Shown: positions 18,436-26,321 of the stretch, piece by piece | How the letters are laid out: each line of letters begins with the position of its first letter | Position numbering within the stretch: the first letter of the stretch is position 1 | DNA from: CBDCMJ01 sp965218875 | Lineage (GTDB): Bacteria; Chloroflexota; Dehalococcoidia; Lucifugimonadales; UBA3495 | Reading direction: 5' to 3' | Length of the DNA stretch: 64,000 bases | NCBI GenBank assembly: GCA_965218875.1 | Contig: OZ244707.1 | Coordinates: forward strand, 682,001 to 746,000 | The notes under the pieces: generated by a model | Databases searched by the model: none | Seen by the model: only the letters and a program-made list of their open reading frames with translations | What the model was told of the DNA's origin: nothing | Translations under genes and position numbers: made by a program

Positions 18436-18555
18436 GTCATTCCGACAGAGCGCAGCGACGAGGAATCCAAAGTCGTCGCCCCCACGCTTGGCAGCCGGGC
18501 AATGAACCGTCGTGCCGCTGCGGACTATAGATTCCTCGACTGAGCTCGGAATGAC
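18436..18555. repeat. 120-bp MITE-like repeat, copy 1
   Basis: Arms GTCATTCCGACAGAGCGCAG (left, continuing to GAGGAATCC) and ATTCCTCGACTGAGCTCGGA (right, ending AATGAC) are imperfect inverted copies about 30 bp long around a unique centre. It encodes nothing. The same arm sequences recur at 32728-34018 (split by an IS), 48847-49083 and 57229-57256. Confidence 0.75.
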
Positions 18556-18662
18556 GGGGGGAAGACGTAAGAAATGGCTGGGAGGCTCCGTCCGGCCTGA
18601 CCGTGGGGGCCTGCTTCCGGCATGACGGGATAATCGAGACGCCGCAATGACGCGGGCGGCGG

Positions 18663-20405
18663 CTATACCTGGTGGAAGCGGTTGACGATGGGAAGCCGCC
18701 GGTCTTTGCCAAAGGCCCGGGGGGTGATTTTGACCCCCGGCGGGGCTTGGCGGCGCTTGTACTCGTTGCGGTCTACGGCAGATATGACCTGGCGTACCAC
18801 AGCCGGGTCGAACCCGCCGGCCACCATGTCGTGGTAGCTCCAGTCTTCCTCCACGTAGGCTTTGACCACCGGGTCCAGCACCTCGTAGGGGGGAAGGCTG
18901 TCCTGGTCCAGCTGGTCTTCCTTGAGCTCAGCCGAGGGAGGCTTGTCCAGGATAGCCTGCGGAATTACGCCGGAGGACTTGCCGTTCTCGTTGCGCCAGC
19001 GGCATAGCCGGTAGACCAGGGTCTTGGGCACGTCCTTGAGCACGGCGAACCCGCCGGCCATGTCTCCGTAGAGCGTAGCGTAGCCCATGGCCATCTCGCT
19101 CTTGTTTCCCGTGGTCAGCACGATCCAGCCGAACTTGTTGGAGATGGTCATGAGGACGTTGCCCCGTATCCTGGCCTGAACGTTCTCTTCAGCCACGTTG
19201 GGCTTCGTGCCGCGAAAGTGGGGCTCCAGCATGTCCGCAAAGGCGGTGTGGGCCGGCTCTATGGGCACCGTCCACAGGTCTATCCCCAAATTGTCCGCCA
19301 GCTCCCGGGAGTCGCCGACGCTGCCTTCCGAGGAAAATCGCGACGGCATGGAGACGCCCACCACGTTCTCCGGCCCCATGGCGTCCACCGCCACGGCGGC
19401 GGTGAGGGCCGAGTCGACGCCGCCGGACAGCCCGACCAGGACTTTGCGGAAGCCCGACTTGCGCAGGTAGTCCCGGGCCCCCAGCACCAGGGCGTGATAG
19501 ACCTCTTCCTCCTCTCCCATGGCGCGCGGCGGCACGGCCTCCGGGAGGGGTGGACGGGGCTCCGGCTCGCCGCCGGATACGTGGACCACCCGGGACTCGC
19601 CGATCTCCTCCAGGACGGCAGGACGCTCCCTTTGCCGTCTCGGGCCGCGCAAGCGGTCGCGGCGCACCGCGTCGACGTCCAGGTCTGCGATCAGCAGGGA
19701 CTCCTGGAAGGCCGGACCACGGGCAACCACGTCCCCGTCTACGCCGCAAATGAGGCTGGCCCCGTCGAACACCAGCTCGTCCTGGGCGCCAACCGTGTTG
19801 AGGTAGGCGACGAAAAGCCCGTTATCCGCGGCGCGGGTGGCGATCATCCTGTCCCTCTGGGACCTCTTGCCGGCGTGAAAGGGCGAGGCGTTGATGTTGA
19901 CGATGAGCTCGGCTCCGGCTTCCCGCTGGACTGCTATGGGGCCCATTGGATACCAGATGTCCTCGCAGATGTTCACCCCCACGCTCGCTCCCCGGACCAC
20001 GTAGACAGGGCAGGCGCTTCCCGGGTGGAAATAGCGGTCCTCGTCGAACACGCCGTAGTTGGGCAGGTGCATCTTGCGATAGGTGTCCACCAATTGGCCG
20101 TCGAAACCCACGGCCGCGGCGTTGGAGATCTGCCGGCCGGAGTGAACGTAGCCCACCACGACGGCGATGCCCCGCGCGGCGGCGACAATCCTCTCCATGG
20201 CCGCGACGTTGTCCCGCAGGAAAGAGGTCTTGAAGAGCAGGTCCTCGGGCGGGTATCCGGTGGTGGCCATCTCGGGAAACGCCACCAGGTCGGCGTGAGC
20301 CTCCCGGGCCCGCTCCAAGTAGTCCAGCATGAGGGCGGTGTTGCCGGGGATATCGCCCACTGTGGGGTTGATTTGCGCCAGGGCCACCCGAAAGATTCGT
20401 GTCAT
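18663..20405 (-). CDS. nadE: Glutamine-dependent NAD+ synthetase
   Basis: A 580-residue two-domain enzyme that amidates nicotinate adenine dinucleotide to NAD+ with ammonia from glutamine. The N-terminal nitrilase-type glutaminase (about 1-270) shows the triad: Glu in FPEMATTGYPPEDLL, Lys in KMHLPNYGVFDE and Cys in NICEDIWYP. The synthetase domain has the ATP loop GLSGGVDSALTAAVA (about 290-305) and LTTGNKSEMAMGYATLYGD. The ATG at 20405 begins the conserved MTRIFRVALAQINPTVGD; an earlier start would add 17 unconserved residues. Confidence 0.95.
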   Translation of the reverse strand: MTRIFRVALAQINPTVGDIPGNTALMLDYLERAREAHADLVAFPEMATTGYPPEDLLFKTSFLRDNVAAMERIVAAARGIAVVVGYVHSGRQISNAAAVGFDGQLVDTYRKMHLPNYGVFDEDRYFHPGSACPVYVVRGASVGVNICEDIWYPMGPIAVQREAGAELIVNINASPFHAGKRSQRDRMIATRAADNGLFVAYLNTVGAQDELVFDGASLICGVDGDVVARGPAFQESLLIADLDVDAVRRDRLRGPRRQRERPAVLEEIGESRVVHVSGGEPEPRPPLPEAVPPRAMGEEEEVYHALVLGARDYLRKSGFRKVLVGLSGGVDSALTAAVAVDAMGPENVVGVSMPSRFSSEGSVGDSRELADNLGIDLWTVPIEPAHTAFADMLEPHFRGTKPNVAEENVQARIRGNVLMTISNKFGWIVLTTGNKSEMAMGYATLYGDMAGGFAVLKDVPKTLVYRLCRWRNENGKSSGVIPQAILDKPPSAELKEDQLDQDSLPPYEVLDPVVKAYVEEDWSYHDMVAGGFDPAVVRQVISAVDRNEYKRRQAPPGVKITPRAFGKDRRLPIVNRFHQV

Positions 20406-20668
20406 AGACCCACCAGTCTTTCGGCTAAGTATAAGGGCTGGGGACGGGCGGTGCACACGCGTAAGGATAACTGCTCAGCCTCGCGGGATGTCCCGGCCGC
20501 GAGCTTTCCCGGTCTTTCGTCGGGGTTTTTTTATTTCAGGGCCTTTCAGGGCCATTCTGAGCCATGAGCCCAGGTGGCGGTTCGATAGATTTGGCAAGGC
20601 GGCAATAGCTGTCTATCAACAGGGTAGGGAGTGGTCACCGGAGTGGGCAAGGGAGAAGTGTCAGGAGC

Positions 20669-21913
20669 TTAGGATGGAGGGGGAGGCCGCAGCCCACGGG
20701 TCTCGTCGCGCAACTTCCTCACCTTATCCGCCAACCCCTCGACGCGGGATAGCGCCTGGTCCAGCGTGCCGGACAGATCCAGGGCGACCACATCCAGTCG
20801 TTTGTTGGAGCACCGCACTACATACGTAGCAACATCCGCCTCTCCCGCTGCGTAGACCAACAGCCCGACAGGCAGGTCGAGGGCGGTCGTGTAGGCGAGA
20901 AGCTGGTACAGGTCGCCATTGGGGACACGCTCCCCGGTGATGTTCTTGTACTTGGCGTCGCCGACGAATACGCAGGATGAGCCGTCCCACCAAGTTAAAT
21001 CAGGTTCGAGTTTCACGCGGCTGGTCTTATCGAGATATATTCGTCGACGGTCCTTCAGTTCCTTGTCAGAGCAAAGCGTGTCCGCGGAGACACCCAGCGC
21101 CTCCCGCAGTGCCACCGTCAGGAACTCCTGGAACAGGACGTTCATGTCAACCAAGAACCCTGACGCCCGCACCTGCCCCCGCTCCGACTTGAAGGCGCTA
21201 TGGCGCAGGATGAGCCGCGATAGCTCCACGACGCCCCGGTAGTGCTCGTTTAGCCGGTCGAAAGTGACCTCTGGCACGCTGCCCGGCGGGAACTCAACAG
21301 CCGAGACGTTGTCCAGCATCCCGGCAATCCAGCCCAAGCCCCGGCGCGTTTGCGGCGCGCGGAGGTGAAATCGGCCAAGCCGGTAGGCCGCCGCTTTCAC
21401 CAGGCGGTTCGCCAGGACGTCCTCCGTAAACTCGTCGTAGCGCAGCTCCACGGGCAGGGGGACGCCAAACCTGCGTCGTATCTGCTCGTCGAACCGGATG
21501 CGGCCGCGTACCGTGTACAGTGTTTCCTCCTCGGTACGGTAGCCGTGGATCAGACCCCGAGAGAAGGCGCGGCGGGCGTGGGAAGCCAGCGCAAGGGCCA
21601 GTACATCGGGCAGCGCATACTCGTCGGGAAAGTCGAAATCGTCCTTCCGAAATCTGACATTGCCGATGGCATAGCAAGCCAGTGACAGCAGCTGCGGGAT
21701 GCCTATCTTGGGCCGAATTAGTACCGACAGGTCGCCAACCTCGATTGCGCCGACGGTGGAGCCGGACTTGAGCGTGTACGCGCTGCTTTCGCCGGGGATT
21801 GGAGTGACGGATAAATCGAGAGCTTTCGCCTCACCCAGCAGCGTTTGCAACTCAGCCGCGGAGAGCGGATACGGCTTGCTCGGCTGGTGCTCTTGCAGGT
21901 CAATCCGTGGCAT
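20669..21913 (-). CDS. mcrC: McrC-family nuclease subunit
   Basis: A 414-residue partner of McrB. The N-terminal region (EVGDLSVLIRPKIGIPQLL) and the central HAYRTEEET-like segment (GLIHGYRTEEETLYTVRGRI) are typical of 5-methylcytosine-specific McrC. The C-terminal PD-(D/E)xK nuclease core is visible at about residues 303-322 (PDLTWW, then GDAKYK). In modification-dependent restriction, McrC cuts DNA after McrB recognises a modified base and translocates. The gene is intact, but its mcrB (22872-23356 plus 28404-29991) is disrupted, so the system is probably inactive. Confidence 0.92.
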   Translation of the reverse strand: MPRIDLQEHQPSKPYPLSAAELQTLLGEAKALDLSVTPIPGESSAYTLKSGSTVGAIEVGDLSVLIRPKIGIPQLLSLACYAIGNVRFRKDDFDFPDEYALPDVLALALASHARRAFSRGLIHGYRTEEETLYTVRGRIRFDEQIRRRFGVPLPVELRYDEFTEDVLANRLVKAAAYRLGRFHLRAPQTRRGLGWIAGMLDNVSAVEFPPGSVPEVTFDRLNEHYRGVVELSRLILRHSAFKSERGQVRASGFLVDMNVLFQEFLTVALREALGVSADTLCSDKELKDRRRIYLDKTSRVKLEPDLTWWDGSSCVFVGDAKYKNITGERVPNGDLYQLLAYTTALDLPVGLLVYAAGEADVATYVVRCSNKRLDVVALDLSGTLDQALSRVEGLADKVRKLRDETRGLRPPPPS

Positions 21914-22047
21914 TGCTCATATTGTCGTTCTGATTTCCGTTGTTAACGCCTTCTTCCGGAGGGTAGTCGGACGAATCCTCCCGGCGCATCTTGGCGAGAC
22001 CGAATTCGTCAGTAGCCTGCCCCCCCCCCGAAACGGCGCTCCTCGAC
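21914..22047 (-). pseudogene. Diverged duplicate of the mcrB 3' end in front of mcrC
   Basis: This stretch reads in the direction of mcrC as a remnant of an McrB C-terminus. A 19-base block (CGAAACGGCGCTCCTCGA and one base more) at 22029-22047 is identical to 23002-23020 in mcrB, and an Asn/Gly/Asp-rich tail (NNGNQNDN against GDNGNEKD) precedes the start codon of mcrC as in the other copy. A run of ten C at 22020-22029 marks where the frame is lost. It separates mcrC from vapC. Confidence 0.6.
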
Positions 22048-22065
22048 AGCGGGCCGCTCTGTCGT

Positions 22066-22491
22066 TCACGGCGCTTCCCGCCGTTTGGATAGGTCACAGA
22101 CGCTCTGCAACGACACCGCGACGTCCCCAGCGCCTTGCAGAATTGCATTGTCCGAGGTAGCCAGCGGGACGCCCAGCGTTCGCGCCAAGGCGACGGACTC
22201 CGCATCGTACGCGGTGAGGCCGCACTCCAGCGCAATGTCGAGGGCCTGGGCGCTGGCTACAGTTGCAACACGGTCTCCCAGAATGACGGCTGCGTCATCG
22301 CTCATAGCTTTGGCTTGATCCGAGGCCAGTGTGCCCCGGCGCACCAATCCAACCAGGACGTTGCGCAACTCGCTCATTAGGATGACGGGCGCCGCCCACT
22401 CAGGGTCCTGCTCGAACAGCAGGGCGGCGTCGGCGCCACCTACTCCACCCACCAAGAGGCGCGCCATGACGTTCGTGTCGACGACTATCAC
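22066..22491 (-). CDS. vapC: VapC-type PIN-domain toxin
   Basis: A 141-residue PIN ribonuclease. The acidic residues of the active site are visible: Asp5 in IVVDTNV, Glu near 42 in SELRN, Asp in TAYDAESVALA and Asp in LATSDNAIL. VapC toxins cleave tRNA or rRNA when freed from the antitoxin. The start overlaps the antitoxin stop by 4 nt (ATGA-type coupling), the standard vapBC order. The module sits inside the mcrB-mcrC operon. Confidence 0.9.
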   Translation of the reverse strand: MIVVDTNVMARLLVGGVGGADAALLFEQDPEWAAPVILMSELRNVLVGLVRRGTLASDQAKAMSDDAAVILGDRVATVASAQALDIALECGLTAYDAESVALARTLGVPLATSDNAILQGAGDVAVSLQSVCDLSKRREAP

Positions 22492-22730
22492 GGCCGCCCG
22501 GCGTCTCGCATCTCCCGGAGGGTCTCCTCGCTGAGGTCTACCTGTCCCAAGGTTTCGCGCCGCAGCCGTATCCGTTCAAGAAGCGCCGCGGGGTCTACGA
22601 GTCCGCCGTGAACCGACGCCGTCAACCTCGCTAGGATCTCCCCATTCAGGCTACGGTGGTTCCGACGCGCGGCTGACTTGAGCTCTCGGTGCAGCCGCTC
22701 GGGGATGTCGCGGAGCGCTAGATCGGGCAC
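22488..22730 (-). CDS. vapB: FitA/VapB-type antitoxin
   Basis: An 80-residue antitoxin. LALRDIPERLHRELKSAA followed by RNHRSLNGEILARL is a ribbon-helix-helix DNA-binding domain of the Arc/FitA type; the acidic C-terminal tail (LSEETLREMRDAGRP) would wrap the toxin. The GTG at 22730 is preferred: AAGGAG lies 6 nt upstream. A longer frame reaching 22868 exists, but its first 15 residues are the duplicated mcrC start (RIDLQERQPS), so it is not the natural start. Confidence 0.85.
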   Translation of the reverse strand: MPDLALRDIPERLHRELKSAARRNHRSLNGEILARLTASVHGGLVDPAALLERIRLRRETLGQVDLSEETLREMRDAGRP

Positions 22731-22868
22731 GTCAATCTCCTTGGGAGGTGTGATATCATAATAATACCATAACCGTGTCATCGCCGCGCCGCTGGGCGCG
22801 GCGCGCTCAGGCACTAAGATCGTATGAGGCCCGCTCGGCTGGCGCTCTTGCAGGTCAATCCGGCGCAT
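22731..22868 (-). promoter_or_regulatory. vapBC upstream region carrying a duplicated mcrC 5' end
   Basis: From 22868 the minus strand reads ATG then RIDLQERQPS, a near copy of the true mcrC start RIDLQEHQPS at 21913. Closer to vapB lies the only AT-rich patch (GGTATTATTATGATATCA, containing the palindrome TGATATCA), a good place for the vapBC promoter and RHH operator. Confidence 0.55.
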
Positions 22869-22871
22869 AGC

Positions 22872-23356
22872 TCATATATCTTTCTCGTTCCCGTTGTCGC
22901 CGCCGTTCTCCCCATCGCCCCTCTGATCCCTTCGTGAGTTGCCGGACTCAACTTGCTGGCGCAGTCTATCGAGGCTGAAATCCTCGCCTACTTCGTCTCC
23001 ACCGAAACGGCGCTCCTCGATGTAGGGCAGCACGCTGTGCTTCCAGATACGTTCGACGGCAGCGTCATCGAGGCCGTTCTTCATAAAATAGCTGGGGCCG
23101 ATGGCGGCGTGCCGGTCGTCCTTTAGCTTCTCGTTGGCCCGATCCACGACATCCGCCAGCCATGCCATATGGCCAAGCTCATTGGCATCCAGCCAGCGAC
23201 GAAGCACACCCTTCACCGGCTCCTCGTCCGGGTGGAACTCTACGAAGTAGAACCGCCGGCGAAGGGCCAAGTCCACCAGCGCAATGGAGCGGTCGGCAGC
23301 GTTCATCGTCCCGATGATGTACAGATTGGCGGGCAGCAAAAACGACTCATCCGAGT
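22872..23356 (-). pseudogene. mcrB: mcrB, C-terminal part cut off by a transposon
   Basis: This part reads SDESFLLPANLYIIGTMNAA, continuing through an arginine-rich DLALRRRF segment and IGPSYF, which are the sensor and arginine-finger region of the McrB AAA+ GTPase. It lacks the Walker motifs; those are at 28404-29991. At the break the bases CATCCGAGT (23348-23356) are repeated at 28404-28412. Removing the insert and one repeat restores the frame exactly as LQYSDESFLLP. The stop is 4 bp before the duplicated mcrC start. Confidence 0.92.
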
Positions 23357-23421
23357 GGCCTTGTTGCAAAAACCCTAGAAGCGGGTGAATTTTGCAACAC
23401 CCCGCCCCTCTGTTGCAAAAA
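23357..23421. repeat. Left-end array of TGTTGCAAAA sites
   Basis: TGTTGCAAAA occurs at 23362-23371 and 23411-23420 and in reverse (TTTTGCAACA) at 23390-23399. The last two lie inside the 3' end of the transposase coding region. They resemble multiple transposase-binding sites at a transposon end. Confidence 0.7.
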
Positions 23422-24700
23422 CCGGATTCAAGCCTAGCTCATACATGGCGGCGACCAACACGACGATGTTATGACAGAGAATCTTGACCAGCACTTCATT
23501 GGCCTGGGCGACGGGGGTCTTGCTCCGCACCGCGCCGCCGAATTTGGCCTTTACCATGCTGAAGGCGGTCTCCACGTTCGACCGCTTGTGATAGCGGGCC
23601 AGGAACTCGGCCCGGTTCAGGTGGAAGTAGTGGAAGGCCCGCTCCCAAAGCCCGTCACGCGGCTGGGCGCTGTTCTTGACCACGGAGTTGGACTTGAAGG
23701 GGATAAGGGCCTCTCCGCCCACCTGGTCCACCGCCGCCAGGTTGCGCTTGCTGAGATACGCCTTGTCCGCCGATACCTCACTTACAGTGAAACCCCGCGC
23801 CGTGGTCTCCACCAGGGTGGGGAAATAAGGCGAGTCATGGGCGGTGCCCTCGCTGACCTCGGCGGCGGTCACGATGTTGGTCTGGACGCCGCACATGACG
23901 TGGGCCTTGACCCACTGGGCTTCCTTGATTTCCCTGCCCCACTTGTGGTCAAACCAGCGGTGGTAGACGGAAGAACTGAACCCCGTCCCGTCGGCGGCGA
24001 AGTCGGTTTCCACGGCCTTGAGGGGCAACGCGCTCCGCTCGATGAGGGACTTCAGGACCGGCGTCAGGCTGGGATTCTCCAGGTAGCGGGCGACACTGGC
24101 GAAGGACGGGGCCTTGTCCATGAGGCCGTCCCGGTGGGCGTTCCGAATGTCCGTCATGGCCCGCCGCCCGCTCATGGTGCTGTAGACCTTCACGCCGATC
24201 CCGAAGACCATATCCGACAGTGGGAGCCTGGGCCGTCCCCGGCCCTGCTGGGGCTCCTGCCGGATGGTGTCGGCCAGCTCCCGGAGCAGGGTCACGAAGT
24301 GCTCCTGTTCGTTGACCTGGGCCGCATTGTACTCAGCCCAGGACTGGCCCTGGGCGGTCACCCGCATGGCCTTGGTCTCGATGGTGGTCCCGTCGGGCCT
24401 TTCCTCGCGCCGGATGATGTACTCCACGGCGACGACGTGCTTGCAGAAGCGCCGGCGCTTCTCGAAGTCGGCGCAACTGCAAAACACCGTCTCCCCGACG
24501 CTGACCATGTAGGAGCCGTTGCCGGACTGGGACGGGACCCGGTAGCCCAGGGGAGTCTTGTCAATGCTGGTGATGGCGGCTATGGCCATTCCCCGCGCCT
24601 TGCGTCCCTCGTCGCCGTCGTCGGGGTCACCCGGGCCGAGGGCGGTGGGAATGTCGAGGCTGAGTTGGCCGTCCAGGTTGAGGCTGAGCTGCTTAGTCAT
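23375..24700 (-). CDS. DDE transposase with N-terminal SWIM zinc finger
   Basis: A 441-residue transposase. An N-terminal SWIM finger is seen as VFCSCADFEKRRRFCKH (about residues 73-90, CxCxnCxH). The catalytic core follows, with Asp in DFAADGTGFSS, Asp in VSADKAYLSKRN and Glu in KRSNVETAFSMVKAKF, spaced as in IS4/IS5-like DDE enzymes. It lies 18 bp inside the left inverted repeat and reads toward it. I do not recognise the exact IS family. SWIM fingers in transposases probably bind DNA ends. Confidence 0.88.
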   Translation of the reverse strand: MTKQLSLNLDGQLSLDIPTALGPGDPDDGDEGRKARGMAIAAITSIDKTPLGYRVPSQSGNGSYMVSVGETVFCSCADFEKRRRFCKHVVAVEYIIRREERPDGTTIETKAMRVTAQGQSWAEYNAAQVNEQEHFVTLLRELADTIRQEPQQGRGRPRLPLSDMVFGIGVKVYSTMSGRRAMTDIRNAHRDGLMDKAPSFASVARYLENPSLTPVLKSLIERSALPLKAVETDFAADGTGFSSSVYHRWFDHKWGREIKEAQWVKAHVMCGVQTNIVTAAEVSEGTAHDSPYFPTLVETTARGFTVSEVSADKAYLSKRNLAAVDQVGGEALIPFKSNSVVKNSAQPRDGLWERAFHYFHLNRAEFLARYHKRSNVETAFSMVKAKFGGAVRSKTPVAQANEVLVKILCHNIVVLVAAMYELGLNPVFATEGRGVAKFTRF

Positions 24701-24712
24701 TTCGGTATCCCC

Positions 24713-24740
24713 TTGATTCTTAAACTATAGCTAGTATAAC
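24713..24740 (+). promoter_or_regulatory. Sigma-70-like promoter for the HTH gene
   Basis: TTGATT (24713-24718) and TATAAC (24735-24740) are 16 bp apart, in an AT-rich patch between the divergent transposase and HTH genes. On the other strand TATACT/TATAGT hexamers lie in the same patch, so transposase and HTH transcription may overlap here. Confidence 0.5.
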
Positions 24741-24826
24741 ATACACTGTACATGATAGGAAGCACGACGGGAAATGACGCAATGGCCTGTACAGGGATAG
24801 ACACCGTATGCTACGATGCGCACCGC

Positions 24827-25039
24827 ATGAACGCGGTACGGGTGCGCATCGCTGAGCTTGAGGGAAAGGGCTGGACCCTGGCGGCAATCGCCCGCGAGCT
24901 GGGGGCGGCCTACAACACCGTCCAGAAGTGGAAGGCGGGGGACCGCCAGCCGTCCAACTACCAGTTGGTGCTGGAGAAGCTGGAAGAGCTCTGCCGCCGG
25001 AAACGGGTGCCCAAGAAGCGTCTGGCTGGGGTTGGTTAG
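24827..25039 (+). CDS. Small helix-turn-helix protein
   Basis: A 70-residue protein: GWTLAAIARELGAAYNTVQK then WKAGDRQPSNYQLVLEKLEEL is a helix-turn-helix of XRE/Hin-like type with a basic tail (RKRVPKKRLAGVG). It may control the transposase or the restriction genes downstream. The ATG lies in the loop of a 10-bp inverted repeat (GATGCGCACC 24815-24824, GGTGCGCATC 24841-24850). An earlier ATG at 24752 would add 25 unconserved residues but would be almost at the predicted transcript start. Confidence 0.65.
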   Translation: MNAVRVRIAELEGKGWTLAAIARELGAAYNTVQKWKAGDRQPSNYQLVLEKLEELCRRKRVPKKRLAGVG

Positions 25040-25106
25040 GTTAACTCACGGGCCGCGTAGGGAGTGAGCCGTCTGAATCTGAAGTAACCGCCTCGAGGAT
25101 GCTGTA

Positions 25107-25406
25107 ATGACTGTCGGCAGTGAGCTATTCGCACCGCCTTATCGAGAGCGCATCACCAGGGTCTTGCCCACGCTTTTCAACATGAGCCCAGGGTGTTGTA
25201 AAGGGACGGCGATACTATGGTTTCGACCGGAGACCCGCGAGAAGCACCTTGGCCGGTACGTCCAAGAGTTTGCCGGACGGCGCAACGCCTGGAGCCTCGA
25301 CACCGGCGACCAACTCGGCAAGATGGTGCGGGACTCCAGCGACAAGCGATTGACCTACTCCACGCTGGTTGGCCCGAAGATGGTCAGCCAGCGGCAGATG
25401 TTGTAA
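25107..25406 (+). pseudogene. Remnant of an IS1595 (ISXO2-like) transposase C-terminus
   Basis: The second half of this frame reads KHLGRYVQEFAGRRN followed by DTGDQLGKMVRDSSDKRLTY, the usual end of ISXO2-like transposases (cf. HLHRYVAEFAGRHN). The upstream part does not match and no catalytic region is present. It lies inside the larger transposon and ends about 20 bp before the methyltransferase start, so it may mark how the restriction cassette was joined to the transposon. Confidence 0.6.
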
Positions 25407-25424
25407 GGGGGGAGGGCTCAGATA

Positions 25425-26321
25425 TTGCGAGGAGTTGACCTGTTTTGTGGCGTAGGGGGGCTCAGCGCCGGACTTCAAGCCGCTGGCATAGAGATAGTAG
25501 CGGCCTATGACGACTGGCCTTTGGCCGTCGAGACGTACAACCGCAATCTGCCCAGCCACGCCGAGACGCTGGACCTACGAGACGTGGACAGGGCCGCGGA
25601 CGAAATTGCCGCTCACGCCCCCGACATCATCGCAGGCGGACCTCCTTGCCAAGACTTCTCCACGGCGGGGCTTCGGGTAGAGGGGCAACACGCCAACCTC
25701 ACCGTGGCCTTTTCGCTGATTGTCGCAAGGTGCGCTCCTTCATTCGTGTTAATGGAGAACGTGCCCGGAGCCAAGCGGAGTTCCGCTTACGAGTTCATGC
25801 GGGAGGTCTTGGAAGGGGAAGGGTATAGGTTTGCCGAACTAATCTTGGACGCAAGCCGGTGCGGGGTTCCCCAAGCCCGGAAGAGGTTTTTCTCTCTCGG
25901 CGTACTTGACGGGGAAGCCGTCTGTTCGGCGTTCGATTCGTGGCCCACGGAAGCCCAATCCCCTGGTCGACTTACCGTCAAGGAGTACCTGGGCGACGAA
26001 ATAGACATAGACTACTATTACAGGCACCCCCGCAACTACTCTCGCCGGTCGGTTTTCACGGTGCACGAGCCGTCTCCGACCATCCGCGGCGTTAATCGGC
26101 CGGTGCCGCCCAACTACGCCAGGAACCACCTGGACAGCGCGCCGCCGGACGAGGTTCGCCCCTTGTACTCGTGGGAGCGCAGCCGGATACAGACCTTCCC
26201 GGCTGAATGGCAGTGGCCCGCGGGCGACCGCAACTCGGACGCCGAACTCTTGATAGGCAACGCCGTGCCCGTGAATCTAGGCAAGTTCGTAGGGGAAGGG
26301 CTGCTCCATGCAATCGAGTAA
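25425..26321 (+). CDS. DNA (cytosine-5)-methyltransferase
   Basis: A 298-residue C5 methylase. Motif I DLFCGVGGLSAG (5-16), motif IV GGPPCQDFS with the catalytic Cys (about 72-80), motif VI MENVPG (about 110-115), motif VIII PQARKRFF, and motifs IX-X (SRIQTFPAEW, IGNAVPVNLGK) are all present, around a short target-recognition region. The start is TTG at 25425 behind GGGGGAGGG. The endonuclease gene overlaps its end by 14 nt. It is the protective half of a Type II system; the target would follow the HindVP-type partner (GRCGYC in characterised members). Confidence 0.95.
   Translation: MRGVDLFCGVGGLSAGLQAAGIEIVAAYDDWPLAVETYNRNLPSHAETLDLRDVDRAADEIAAHAPDIIAGGPPCQDFSTAGLRVEGQHANLTVAFSLIVARCAPSFVLMENVPGAKRSSAYEFMREVLEGEGYRFAELILDASRCGVPQARKRFFSLGVLDGEAVCSAFDSWPTEAQSPGRLTVKEYLGDEIDIDYYYRHPRNYSRRSVFTVHEPSPTIRGVNRPVPPNYARNHLDSAPPDEVRPLYSWERSRIQTFPAEWQWPAGDRNSDAELLIGNAVPVNLGKFVGEGLLHAIE

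Noticed and set aside
22488..22868. Longer 126-codon form of the antitoxin
   Set aside because: Its first residues are a copied mcrC start and the spacer codes for no RHH sequence; GTG 22730 has the better ribosome site.
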